Below are positions 9,483 through 21,047 of a stretch of DNA of 64,000 nt, piece by piece (position 1 is the stretch's first letter; the number at the start of each line of letters is the position of its first letter). This DNA is from Daphnia carinata. Lineage: Eukaryota; Arthropoda; Branchiopoda; Diplostraca; Daphniidae. The DNA lies in the NCBI RefSeq assembly GCF_022539665.2, contig NC_081337.1:11029768-11093767 (forward strand), read 5' to 3'. A program made the translations under genes and the position numbers. The notes beneath the pieces are model-generated. The model had not been told where the DNA came from, did not search any database, and worked only from the letters and a program-made list of their open reading frames with translations.

Positions 9483-10203
9483 AACTCTATTTGAAATTCT
9501 CGAAACTAAAGGTTATACTTGTGCACACTGCATACTGTTCGATATGGCCCGGTATGTTTTGAGGCCTATTCGCAACAGCTCTGGGCTTAGTGCTGTTTTA
9601 ATTTTTGTGTCTCACAGTAATCGAGAGATTAACTATGTATCTTGAAAAAAATTCCAAGGATAGGGTACTGACTAATTTTCCATGCGCAAATATTGCTAAT
9701 CATTACGGGATTAACGTTCATACCAGCCTAATAATTTCGTTCAAGAGGAAAAGCAAGAACAAGGAAGCAAGGACAAGAGTGGTGCGGGCAGTTTTGCTGT
9801 CATACGTTAAAATGGAGGATATCAAATATTCTTCAATCACCACAGGAAATGGAAAAACTGTTTGCGACAACAATATTTCAATCTAGGAAAAATTAAGTGT
9901 GCTATGGATACAGAAAGGCAGAGTTGAAAATCATGGAAAAATGCGAAGAACGAGAACCAACAGGTGCCAACGCTCCCGGAAGTATTTAATTACGGAAGCA
10001 AATTCCAAACATAAGACTACCCAGAGTATTCAAACTAGAAGACCAGACCACCCCAAACCACCAGAACTGAGAAAAAACGGCCGAAATGCAGTTTATCCAA
10101 AAAGGTGAAACTAAAACTTGTTTTCGTTAGTCGTTAAAAACGTCTTTTACATTCTATCACTGTTTCATTTGATAAAAATCAGGAATGGTTTTATGCAAAT
10201 GTT

Positions 10204-10488
10204 TTGTGTCAACAAGACAAGACAGGAAACTTGTGTTGCATGTTACTTTTGACAAAAAAGGGAAAATTTCCATTACAGGGAAAAGAGTCTTACTTTCAAA
10301 AAGTTGTGAAATTTCTCACCCTCTTTGAATGTGCCCTGAGAAGTGACACGCTGAGTGACACAGTTATGCTGTTGCATAAATTACATAAATTCATTAAGAA
10401 ACGCCAAAAACACATACTCGGCAGCAGGAACATCGTCGCCACCAGAAAAAAAGATGAAAGACCAGAACACTACTTCGAAAATTGGTAA
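10204..10488 (+). pseudogene. ORF sharing the C-terminal part of the 33517 membrane protein
   Basis: Contains CQQDKT, then a FLTLFE stretch, which also closes the ORF ending at 34161, at the same place in the duplicated block. The reading frame continues here for about 50 more Lys/Arg-rich codons. Conservation of the peptide in both blocks suggests a former coding exon. Function unknown. Confidence 0.3.
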
Positions 10489-11002
10489 TTGAGAATCCAC
10501 CAGAACTGACGGAAAGACAAATCTTGGAATTAAAAGCCGGCTTAACAATACCGTCAGAACAGCATCCCAACTATATTTACATGAGGGGCACCTGCATCGT
10601 GCTACATATTCCTAAAAGACAGATGGCCAACATGTAAATATGTTTGGCCTCCTGGATTACCAGAGAAATAGGACCTGGAGAAATAGGACCAGGAGTTTTA
10701 GGACCTCAGAATATGACCTAGAGAAATAGAACCGTATTTCAAATCGTTTTTCCTCAAGTCCGATTTCTCCAGCATGGAGTTCCTATTTCTCCATCATGAA
10801 GGGACTATTTCCATATCGAACTCTATTTCTATTCGTAAATCGTAATGTTTTTGCATGATTTATATGCTTTATCTATTGCGATGTATATGACCACGTTGTA
10901 CTGCAAGCAGGTGAGTGTTACAAGCTCAAAATGTAATGTTGGCGATTATCTAGTTCTGCTAGATACAAATTATCTACGTCCACTTTTAGATAACGATACG
11001 AT

Positions 11003-11839
11003 TATCGATAAAATATCTAATAACACCCACCTACCGTGCAAAAATAGCACTGCACAAATGATTGTGGTTAGTTTGTTGGGTTTGTATCGATAATTATAAA
11101 CAATAACCGGATAATTGCCGGTAAGCATCATCTTCATTAACATATGTCAAAGCGCTGTGGTTATAGACAGCGCTTGTGGCAAAATAGTTCTGCGTGCAAA
11201 GCTAGATACGGATGCATATTATTTCTCGATTTTTGTGTGTTAGAAAAATGTGTTTTTCGCTTCGAGAAGCAAGCTGACGACTGAAATATTAGATTTCCCT
11301 TGTCGATTTGTATCGATATTATTCAACAGCAATGCATTTTGGTACTGATTCAAAACTTAACAAGTATGATGGCGCAGAACTATAATGCGAGGTTCTTGAC
11401 ATATAGCGTTTATGTTCAGGCCCAATATTTTTCCACAATTTTTGTTTGTGTGAGAAAAATTGCATAAATGTTTTTACAAAACGGAGTTTGAGAAGCGGTA
11501 GCATTTGTCCTTTCTTTTAATTTTTTATAATAATATAGTACGAAAATTAAAGAACTGATAAATTTGGTGGCAACACCTCTGAATAATGAAGAAGTTCACT
11601 GCGCAGATTCGTAAAATTGAGCAGACAATGACAAAATTAGATATTCATCAGCAATTTGTATCGATATTATCCCACAACAAATACCACCTTGTTGGTAACG
11701 TTTATTGCAAGAAACTCATGGCTGATGTGATTCAGCATATAATTGTACTGAGTTTAACCATTAACGGAGACATATATTTTCGCAATATTTCGCATATATT
11801 TTTGCAATGATAGATTTTCGTCTGCAATTTGTATCGATA
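11003..11839. promoter_or_regulatory. Cluster of five TATCGATA palindromes (copy A)
   Basis: Exact TATCGATA at 11003, 11085, 11311, 11659 and 11832; the last four share TTGTATCGATA. They lie in the non-coding arm downstream (on the minus strand) of the hAT transposase, where hAT elements carry subterminal transposase-binding repeats. TATCGATA is also the known DRE site bound by the BED-finger protein DREF in Drosophila. Confidence 0.5.
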
Positions 11840-11926
11840 CTACAAAATAACAATTAATTGTTTAGAAGTTCATGGCAGCAGTTGTATTTACTTCAATACG
11901 CAACACATTAACAAAGGAACAAAAAT

Positions 11927-14112
11927 AATTTGGTTGGATGGGACAGATGTAGCAGGAATTGATTAAAATTTGATTGCAACTTTGGAAAAAGGAAGTAGCT
12001 CACCACGGTTTCTCTTATCATTCCAAAATTCCAAGGGCTCAGCAGAACGGGGCAGTAGAGGCAAGTCATTGTATTCCGCAATACGATGATCTGCAATGAC
12101 GATGATCTTGTTTGCCTCGTTACTTGACCCTTGCCTTTTCGGTTGGCGTTTGAAATAGTCATGGCGTAGTCGTGATCATTTCAAATCGAGTTGTTCGTTG
12201 TTTTCGAATTTGCTGCTACGGGTATTTCAACTGGAGGCATGCTTCTTCTCGACGTTAAATCAATTTGGGTCTTCGTCCACCTTCAGCTTCATTCGAAACT
12301 TTTTTGGGGAAGTGGAGGGTCAGCTTCTTGAATCGAAAGAAAAGTTACAATGTTTACACTTTGATATTAGTTACTATAAAACACTTAAGTATTACCTTGG
12401 ATCCAAATAAGTTGCAATAAGATTTGGGTTTGAATATTTCACGAATATTTCGATATTCTGATTCACGATATTTCTGAAACGAGTATTTAACCCACTGAAA
12501 CGACCTCGTTTAGCTGTTTAAGACATGTGATGTGGATGTCTGTCTTTCTCCGATTCAAGAAATGCATTACAAATCGAATCGAAGGAATAATCGTCGAATC
12601 CGAAGGGTAATATTGGGATGAAAGGTCAGAGGTGAATTCGTCAAAAGGGTGCAACATTTCCATGGCTGAGACAAGATTTTCCGACTCATATTCCTGTAAA
12701 TCCAGATCTGAACGATCAATAGCAGGTGGTGAGAATCTTGAACATACTCCTTAAGCTCAACTAAACTGTTAATCATTGTCAGCGTCGAATTCCATTTAGT
12801 GACCACGTCTTGAGCCAAACCCTTACTCGTTCGGTTTCTGCATAAGGATGCTAACTTAGAAGTGGCTTTAACACTTTGATGAAAGAAAGTCACAATGGCT
12901 CTTGACCGTGATAAAATTGAAGAAAGTTCTTGATTTCTTCAATAGAGCCTTTGATTACAAGACTTAAGGAATGTGCAAAGCATGAAATGTGGCACCATTC
13001 GCGATGAGCCTCTTTGACTATTTCCACAACACGAACGATGTCGTAGGCATTGTCAGTGGCAACCTTTACCGCTGTTAAATCACAATATTAAGCGTTCTGT
13101 ACAAGAGAATCACAAACTACAAAAGGAATTTCAAATGAACCATGCTTACCCTTGCCAAATAATTTGCCAATCGACAGCAATCCTCTTCAATCAGATGGCT
13201 AAGTTCTGGGAAGTGCAAATATTCTTCGATGTGTTCTGTTGCGAAAACACGAGAAACCATTGCCATAGAAGAATTGATGAAATGAGCTGTGACAGTGAGG
13301 TAGTGGCCATTATTCCGGCACGTCCATGCATCTGTAGTGAGTGAAACTTACACTACCAAGGATAACTCATGGATGAGCTTGTCGGCGGCTTCCTTGTACG
13401 TCTTTGGAAGGTAGTTGTGAGTGATGATGCTGCGTGACGGTACTCTCACTCGTGGATCGATGGCCAAAACAAAAGCGTTGAAATGGACATAATCAACGAT
13501 AGAGAGGCAGTGCATTCCACTCACAATAAAGAGCAATAGCTGGTGTACAATGTAAGCCAGCGTATCACTCCCTCTGGGATACGGAATGCTCTACCCTTTC
13601 CTACAAATACAATGAATGAAACTGGAAACACACCGAGATAATAAACTGTATTACTTACCAGTCGAAGTTGATGTCGAAGGAGCTTAGCTAGATGAAGCGG
13701 ATTGGCTTTTTTCACTACCTTGGTGTGAGATAGACTTAGACAGCACAACAACTTCATCGGCAATGCTATCTGTCACGCCAGAATCATCTACCAAAATTAT
13801 ATTTAAAGTATTAGTGTTTGTAACAGGACAATGTTACAGCAATTATCTTCGTCGGTGCTTTGGTATCAAGCAATCTTTTTGGTCTCGCTGCAGTTTTGGG
13901 ACGAGCCTTATTGATTTTCGAACGCACAATGACATAAATATCATTATGGTGCGTTTCCGGATGTCTCTTCATGTTGGATGTGTTCTCACTAAAACTTACT
14001 TAACCCATAATTACATCACATAATTAACCCGGGACAGGATTCGGTGGCCGTGTATCCTTTCCACATGAGATCATGAATATGTTGCTTACCAACGAGGTAA
14101 CAGGCTTTTTAG
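11927..14112 (-). pseudogene. hAT transposase remnant with BED finger (copy A)
   Basis: Minus strand. N-terminal start MWKGYT near 14104, then a BED-like segment with an NTSNM..HPETHH signature (about 13975). A middle block with HQSVKATSKL and DVVTKWNSTL (about 12890-12780) is typical of hAT RNase-H-fold transposases. The C-terminal dimerisation block has the PATSVPS motif near 11955. Many frameshifts and stops break it. The better preserved relative is copy B at 35735-39024. It would bind element ends and cut and paste DNA; this copy cannot. Confidence 0.7.
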
Positions 14113-15067
14113 CCGTTTACCTCGTGTAACATTCCCAGTACAGTTTGCCCAATATTCCTGTTCAAAAAATTAGCAGCAAAGCTAGAACACGATGATCGAT
14201 GCTTATCGATGCCTTACTTTCTTTTATTTTCTTCGAGTGGATTGATTTTAAAACCTCTACCGCAACTGCCGGCTTGCTGAACGTTCTTGCTGGGTTACAC
14301 TGGTGAATTAATGCCATCGGCTGAGGGGCTGTTGCCATGATTAATTCGTACGGTCCGCAAGAAACCTTCACTTGAATACTCCTATGTTGGTGAATATCGA
14401 GGAGTCGCTTGGTTGGAATCTGGGAATCGCTGGTTCTATGGTAATGAGGCAGTAACCATGAGGTTAAATAATAGCGGCAGCCGGATTCCATTTTACAGGA
14501 GTATTATACCGTGGACATCTCAAATAAACACTAAAATGAAATTAATTTACATAAATTAATTTTTACACCTAAAACAGTCAACAGAAAGACAACACTGGTA
14601 CATACAAATTTAGACCTTGATACCTGCTAATGTGGCCTTTAACAATTACCTTACATATGTTCTATGGATTATTGGGTTGGAAAATATTTTTCGCGGACAT
14701 TTTTCACCATGCGGACATTCACTATCATAGGTAGTTTAATAATTACGTCTATAATTAAAGCGGTATTTGTTCACGACGTGCTGGATATTTTCAGTGCTGC
14801 AATGAAACATTAACTAAATTAAATAATTAGACCATTGGTCGGGTGTCGGGCTAAATTATTCAAATCGTATGCTACACACAACGTTAATGAAAAATGAATA
14901 TCGGAGAGTCTCTCGGTTGGAATCTGAGAACCGCTGGCTCTATGGTAAACAGGTAGTAACCTTGAGGTTCAATAACAGCGGCAGCCGGATCCCATTGGAC
15001 AGGAGTATTGTGCTGTAGACATCTCAGGTAAACAATACAATAAAGCTAATGCACATTAATTCATTTG
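14049..15067. repeat. 885-bp unit (one copy plus partial second copy) beside hAT A
   Basis: Unit 14049-14890 begins CGTGTATCCTTTCC and ends GCTACACACAACGTTAATGA. A second partial copy follows: 14902-15067 repeats the segment seen at 14399-14530 (TTGGAATCTG..ACCGCTGGCTCTATGGTAA..GGACAGGAGTATT). Block B has the same unit twice (39007-39893 and 40174-41055). In copy A the central ORF of the unit has been lost by deletion. Confidence 0.65.
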
Positions 15068-15251
15068 GGCACTTTTCTGTTCTAACTGTATCGTTCGTAT
15101 TTTCTCCCGTAACTCTTTACTGTTTGTTGTCCATTTCCTTAGTTCCATTTTTGCTATGCTGAATAGCTGTTGTGCTTGCTCGATGAGCTTTACTGTCTGG
15201 GGTATGTGTTGACTGCCCCAACCAGTCTTTTACGTATAGTTGCGTTCTCAG

Positions 15252-15644
15252 CTAGTCGACGAGCTCCGGGAAATATTTTTCATTGTCTTTTAAACATTTC
15301 AAGATTTCAGCCCTGAGTATGAATGCACTACTCGATAGTCCGAATGGAACTCGTGCACATCTGTATTCGACTAGTCTTACGGGTTCTTCGTCTGAATTTC
15401 TTATCCATATGAACCTCACTATTTGTGCATGTTCTTCTTGTATCCCAATCTGAAGGAATGCTTGAGTGATATCCGCTATCCAGGTTATCTTAGGTTGCCG
15501 AAATCGCAGCAACACTGCTAATAACTCCGGGTTCAGGTTTGGCCCTGTCTCCAACAGGTCGTTCAGGCTGGGCCTGTTCTGTTGGTGGGCCGACCCGTCA
15601 AACACGGGCCTGATCTTTGTGGTGGATGCCTCATTTTTTATCAC
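15252..15644 (-). pseudogene. BEL RT fragment (copy A)
   Basis: Minus-strand ORF with the BEL/Pao RT N-terminal signature: IRPVFDGSA, LNDLLETGPNLNPEL, WIADITQAFLQI (first catalytic Asp in ADI) and VPFGLSSSAF. The segment after EKYFPELVD, including the YxDD box, is gone. It is about 98% identical by eye to 44484-44888, whose copy lacks the block at 15570-15585. Confidence 0.8.
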
Positions 15645-15912
15645 TGCAGGTGTGGAAGATATTTATATATCCCCGTATAGTTCTTATCCGCTTCTTCTAT
15701 GTACCCTTTGTCTAGGTACTGCTGGAACACCTCGTAATAAGCCACTCTTTCTACGTCAATCATCTTCAATAGCCCTGACAACCGTATCAGTGCAATACTT
15801 TTATTTGTCTCCATTGTTCTTCTGTTATTTCTGAACGGAAATAATACTTACGTATCTTCCCGTTGCGTCCCTTTTTATTGTCTCTTGGTTTGTCTTTAGG
15901 AACCCGGGACTT

Positions 15913-16980
15913 TTAATTCTGGCGTGTGATTCCCATGTGTTCTAGGCTCCAAAATTCGTTGAAGTCTATAACCGCTCTCCTATTATTTGCCTGTGCCGTG
16001 AGTGTCGATTCTTTTGCGCTTCCTGTGGACACCCCCAAAATTATCCACCCTAACTTTCTAGTGCAAGCGACGTACTCACCTAGACCTTGCCTGGTCTGGT
16101 GTTTTAAGATTTGCGAGAAATTTACGCATCCGATTATCAAGTCACATACATTTTATCGCCTTGTTGGTAGTGTCTGTCATCTATGATCTTTTCCTTTTGT
16201 TCTGTCATTGTTTTCACCAACTCGGACTGCGTCGTTGGTGTAGCTTTTGCTAAGAATGTAATTGCCGTAGCCCTTATCTTACTTTCTCCTCTCCTTCTGG
16301 TACTAGCCAGATATCTTATAATCTTGTTGTCTCCTTTCTTGCTTGTGTTGACCCAAATGTATTTATTCTTAGTTCCTCGATCTCCTCATTTTCTGCCTCT
16401 ATTCTCTAATAAGGCTCTGTTCTATGAAGGATCTTTGACTTTGTGAGTCAATTAGCCCCAGCACTCTTTTCTCCCACTGTTTCTTTTTTGAAGAAATGTT
16501 GTGAATGTCGGTAGTCAATTTGATGTCTGCGCGTGGTTCGTGTTGGTGTCTATTGTTATCGATCTGCTGATGGGCCTTTGTGGGGACTGTGTTCTGTTTG
16601 TACCATTCTGCGGTCTTTGTCGGGCTAGGCACAGCGCTGGAGTGTAATCCAAACTACCGGAGTTCCTGCATGGCACTCTCGCCATACAGTGTTCTGTCCG
16701 ATGTGATTTCCCGAGGTATTTCAGGCATCGGTTCTCTCCCTCATATATCGTTCTTCTAAGCTGCGGTGTATTCGCCGTACATCTGTGATTAATTTGATTT
16801 TGCTGGCAGCATGAGCACGGGGCAAGCCTGCTCGTCGTTTCTTGTCTTGTGTTTTGTATCACCTAAGGTCTTCTTGTTGCATTGCCTTCCCTTTCCCTGA
16901 ACCGGAATTCTTTGTTTAACTCCTTGTGAATCTGGTCCGGTGTTGCCTGATACCCGTCGATCCATTTTTCTCTCCACCAT
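15913..16980 (-). pseudogene. BEL zinc-knuckle and aspartic protease region (copy A)
   Basis: Minus strand, several frames: a Cys/His region (about 16700-16600), then LIDSQSQRSFI at about 16440 where the related copy B has LIDSGSQRSFI, then the downstream protease block LIIGCVNFSQILKHQTRQG (about 16140). Replacement of Gly by Gln in the catalytic triplet, plus frameshifts, makes this protease inactive. Confidence 0.65.
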
Positions 16981-17089
16981 CCCGATGAGAGTGGCCTAGG
17001 TAGTGCTTTTTAGAATGTCTCCTGCTAAATACGACCCGTAACCTCCCATATCTACTTTGAGGCTTATTAGCGCTAGTTTTGTATATTTT

Positions 17090-18078
17090 CTACAGCTGCT
17101 CATTCGTTGCTGCGTCGTTTAACCCTACTACCACGATGCTGCTAAGCTCGTTTATATAATGTGCCTTAAGTTTTTCTGTGTCTCCAAAACGTTGTTCTAA
17201 ATTTTCCATGGTGGCTTGGTATTGATTGTCGTAAAAGTGCAAGTGTGCGATGAGTTCGCCGGCCTTTCCTTTTAGACTGATATGCAGGTATTGGAATTTC
17301 TCTACTTCCGTTAACTTGTGTCTAGGACGTAGGCTGCCCACATCGTTCTCCAGCATTTCCATGACGTTATCTCCCTGTTGAATGTTGGCATTCAATGTAT
17401 GTCGTTTTTTTTTCTTTTCCCATAACGTTTTCATCTTTTCTCTTTAGACGCCCTCTATTTCCTTGTCTTATTCTTTCTCTGCCGCTGTTGACACCAGCGC
17501 TAGTTTTCATTTGTTGCCATCATTACCGTTTATCTGGGTCGGCTTTATCTATGTATTTTTTTTTTGCTTCATACGTCGGCGGCTGCCAGGTAGATGCTCT
17601 CTAGCAACTCTTTAGGGATCAACTACTACTCTCTATCTTCTAACAAGTCCGCCCTGGAACAGCCGAGTGATAAGGGTTCTGGTCGCCTTATGGGGCTGCT
17701 TTCTAGGCCGGGCATGATGTCATCTCGTAATTCCCTTGCGTCTTCTCTCGCCTTGTCTTTAATTGCTTTGATTTCTCCCCTTACGTTCTCTGCTATCGTC
17801 GGGATGTAATCTTTCCAAGATAAACCCTGTCTCGCCTGCTCAATCAGCTCTGCTGCCGAGTTTAGGGCGCCGTTGCTACGTTCATCGATTTCTTTTTTCA
17901 TTTCCATCATGGAAGATAGCTTCTGCTCTATGTTATTGTAGCCTGTTATTTTGGTCTCTAAATCCGAGACTCGGTCTGCGACTATTTCTAAATGCTCTTC
18001 TAGGGCTTTCTTCCGTATTTCTTTTTCTAGTTTATCTAGATTTCCGCTTATCGGCCGCGAAGTCATGGCATGGGACAC
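17090..18078 (-). pseudogene. gag: BEL gag (copy A)
   Basis: Minus-strand ORF 18078-17626: an N-terminal coiled-coil-rich region with ERSNGALNSAAELIEQARQ; the frame then shifts. ORF 17434-17090 has the DUF1759-type Gag core (LTEVEKFQYLHISLKGKAGE). The same ERSNGALNSA motif appears in the gag at 22777-23133 and at 46624-46872. It would form the particle; here it is broken. Confidence 0.7.
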
Positions 18079-18880
18079 CAGTACCTCTGTAATTTTCCAT
18101 ATCTCATTCTCTATGGTAATGAGTCTGTTTAAGACCTGGTAGTCGTTGCATCTTACCCGCAGGGTGTTCCTCTTTCTCCGATGACTCCAAATTTCGTCTG
18201 CGGTTCTTGAAGGGTTTTCCCTTCGGCTGTATCCTAAATAAGTATCAATAAATTATAATCGCATCTCCCGGGCTACCGACCTTTTTTCTGTTGCCAATGC
18301 GGTTAAAATCCATCTTTTTTCCGTTGACCTTTAAGCTCATGTCGTTCTATGACTTGTCTACCCTATCTCCGAGCTTGGTTAGAGTCTTTCGCCTAGGGCT
18401 CCTGTATCTCCTTTTGACGGTTCACCTATTCTGTGGTCCGCCGTTTCCGATGTTCCTCTGGCGCTATTGGTCCCACTTGTTTCTTTGTCGTGTTGTCTTT
18501 TCCCTCTTTTTTCAGACCCTGGACGTGGGTCGGACGTCGGAATTTCCGAATCCCTATATCAACCCAAGCTACGGTCGTTCCGACAAGATTATGGCAGAAC
18601 CAGGCCGAGTAACGATTTTGACGAACGGTTTTTTCGCCCACGGTGCCGGTCGAGGCCTTTGAAGTGGTATAGCAAATTACAATTACCGTCGTAACAGTTT
18701 CTCGTGAAGAATAAGATCACATAGAGGATAGGAAGTAGACGGATGAGGACAGCAAGCACGAGTCATGCCGTGAGAGCTTAGATCGAGGTAATAAACAGAG
18801 AACCTGCGAGTAGTAAGGGTAGTATGGGCCAACGCAAGAAGAGGGTGAGGTAGGAGAAATACCACGACGATCAAGATCGT

Positions 18881-19099
18881 TTGCAGGAGTTCTGTAATCG
18901 GCCATGGCGCCCAAATAATCGAAGATCAGAGAGTTTGGCAGGGCAGTCTGCGGCCAGGTCGCCAGCCCCATTGAGCCCACTAAGGCCGGGTTCATCAAAG
19001 GATCAGATTCTACAGCCCCGTAGTCAAAGGGCGAGTGGTAATAACGAACCTGTACCACAGATAGTGCCACAACAGGTTACCGTAGCGTTTCCGAGGTAG
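18881..19099 (+). pseudogene. DIRS gag-like fragment
   Basis: 72-codon ORF, Arg/Ser/Pro-rich (begins QEFCNRPWRPNN), lying upstream of the RT. The same DNA occurs at 47850-48040. DIRS gag is poorly conserved, so assignment rests on position. Confidence 0.35.
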
Positions 19100-19859
19100 T
19101 TGACGAAAACGTTTTCGAGTGTTAACAGACGAATCTAAAGCGATTTCAACTCCGATGGATTTTGTGGACAAAAAGTTTTTGGTAAGACCACCCAAGCTCG
19201 AAGGGTATATGTATAGACGGGCGAAAGATAAAAGGTAGTTAAAAGCAGTCAATGCGGCGGAAGAGTCGCTGATCATGAAACAGCTTAAGATCATAGATAT
19301 AGGCCCAAAACTTATAAGCTTTTATAACGGCACTCTTTCTTTTGGTAAAGGTTGCATTACAGCAGTGGTCTCGAGCTTATCATCACGTTGTCCAGCAGAA
19401 AAGGCAATTGGTGGTTGGGTTAGTGGAGCCCAATTGCGACTTTCTTACGGCCTACCCTGAAGCGTTTTCAGCCGGAAAAGAGGTTTGAGAGCTCCTTTTT
19501 ACGGGAAAGCTCCTAGATTTAATGCTGAAAGAAGCATTTGCAGGACGCAAAATTGGCTACAGCCTCAACGACCAAAACGAGTTTCAGGTCTAGAGGAAGT
19601 GGGTCAATCCACCATCCTAGTCAACATCGACGCACCTTTCGTTTTGCATCCGAAAAAGACGATCTATTCTTTGTCTTAAACCCCTGCCGGAAGAACAAGT
19701 GGGTACTAGGTTTTTAGCTTTTGCGGATCGTTGGAGGGAGGTAATGTACGATCAATGTATCGTGGATAGCCTAGCGCATGAACGTTAAACTTTATTTCAG
19801 TACTTCACCCACTCAAGATATAATACCTATCCACGTTGTCATGTTAAAATAGATGAAGA

Positions 19860-20330
19860 CAGTGTTTGAGAGAGAAATGGAGTATCTTGTAAGAAAGCGG
19901 CCGATCAGAGAAATCACAAGCGGGTATGAGGGCTGTTCATTATTCGTAATTCCCAAAAAATCGGGTGGGTTTAGGCCTATCATTACTCTGGCCCTTAAGG
20001 CAACTTGTTCGATACGAACCTTTTAAGATGGAAAATCTAGAATTTGCTTGTTTTCTGTTAAGAAAAGGGGATTGGATGGTGAAGCTAGATCTAAAGGACG
20101 CCCACCTGACAGTTCCTGTTTGGTGTACAGCCCACCAAAAAATTTCGCGTTTCCAGCGTACGGGACGTTTATTCCAATAAGCATGTCTGATGAAAAGATC
20201 CTAGCTTCCACGCCAAGGATTTTTACCAAAATTCTCAAGGTGGTTATGTGTTTCTTGAGAAAAAACAGCTTGGCCAGTTCGTTTACCAGCTCGTCTAGAG
20301 GTTGTTGCAGATTTCGTCGTTTCAAAAGCA
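19860..20330 (+). pseudogene. DIRS reverse transcriptase fragment (copy A)
   Basis: Frames shift, but the order is clear: REITSGYEGCSLFVIPKKSG, then LRKGDWMVKLDLKDAHLTVP (catalytic Asp region), a sheared FQ..RLFQ segment, then APRIFTKILKVVM-like. A deletion removes the fingers between RLFQ and TPRIFTK. The homologue at 48540-49510 continues into RNase H. Confidence 0.65.
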
Positions 20331-20390
20331 TTTCCTTTGGAAATCTTGAAAAATCATCGGCTTCCTGTAAGTTATAAATAAACTAAACTG

Positions 20391-21047
20391 CATGATTAGT
20401 AAAACGGGAACCGAAATTCGGATACCCTCACAATTGAGACTCGGGTAGAATTCGATTCCTTAAAAGCGCTTAAATTGTTTTGAGTAATATGGTTTACTTG
20501 AGGCATTTGATGAAGCATATTCCAAGATGAATGTTTGTGGGTGTCACGTAGTTGCAAAAGAATTTCATGTGTTTTTCGGTTGGCAACGCGTGGAACGCTT
20601 CACGTAACATCTACGAAGTGTATGTTGTGCCCTATCATATGAAACGTAGTTTAGGCGTAAATACATTTTTTAACAACGAAAAAATTAAAAGAAAATTATT
20701 AGGGAGCGAAACTGGACATTCGGTTTCCCATGGTTTTTAAAACTTTAGATATTGAAAATACATGCTTCGAAAAAATAGTGTGACGTTGGGATTTCATCAA
20801 GCTATTTTTGTAGCCTGTGTATTAAGAACCGTAAACTAAATGTAGTTTTATCGAAATTCGTCAATGATTGACTGGGGGGAAATGGACAAAGCAGCTTGAA
20901 AAATATGAAAATAGGAGGGGCTTGTTAAGGATCAACTATTTATTTATTACCGATTGCCATTATCAGAAAGAGATAGCAGACAATACTTTGGAACTTTCAG
21001 GTTTCAGCCTTTGTTTACGATTTTTTTCATAACTATGCAACCTAGGC
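20391..21047. other. Non-coding stretch
   Basis: No gene, repeat or recognisable element seen. Confidence 0.5.

Larger units (their letters stand above)
15080..18556 (-). mobile_element. BEL/Pao element, minus strand, 3'-truncated (copy A)
   Basis: Reads from an LTR end near 18556 (GGAAATTCCGACGTCCGACC on the minus strand) through gag, zinc knuckle/protease and into RT, where it stops at about 15080 against hAT-derived sequence. Integrase and 3' LTR are missing. It is homologous throughout to the longer copy at 41285-47530. Confidence 0.8.
8890..20380. repeat. Block A: collinear with block B (33175-49510)
   Basis: Long stretches match block B in the same order and orientation: the GGTACC..TAAGATGCG segment (8892 vs 33175), the TATCGATA arm (10850-11880 vs 34490-35690), the hAT transposase (minus), the 885-bp unit, the minus-strand BEL, and the plus-strand DIRS. 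By eye the hAT arm is roughly 85-90% identical and the BEL RT about 98%. Block A lacks about 3.6 kb relative to B between the hAT tail and BEL RT (15077), and lacks the LTR insertions seen in B. Confidence 0.6.
18570..20390 (+). mobile_element. DIRS-like element, truncated (copy A)
   Basis: Starts at the CTACGGTCGTTCCG segment adjoining the BEL LTR and includes a gag-like Arg/Pro-rich ORF (18881-19099) and an RT domain (about 19860-20330). No tyrosine recombinase or RNase H is left. RT wording (FVIPKKSGGFRPI, KMENLE..LLRKGDWMVKLDLKDAHL) is DIRS/Ngaro-type. Same order as in 47531-49510. Confidence 0.65.

Noticed and set aside
9605-10108. A host gene across the small Lys/Arg-rich ORFs
   Set aside because: Frames shift without splice sites I could place, and no domain is recognised.
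11003-11839. CRISPR-like array of spaced repeats
   Set aside because: Repeats are 8-11 bp palindromes with irregular 80-350 bp spacing in a eukaryotic transposon.
8890-15067. A Maverick/Polinton or other giant cargo-carrying element
   Set aside because: No polymerase B, retroviral-type integrase, ATPase or capsid ORF was found; hAT plus unassigned ORFs explains the visible coding.
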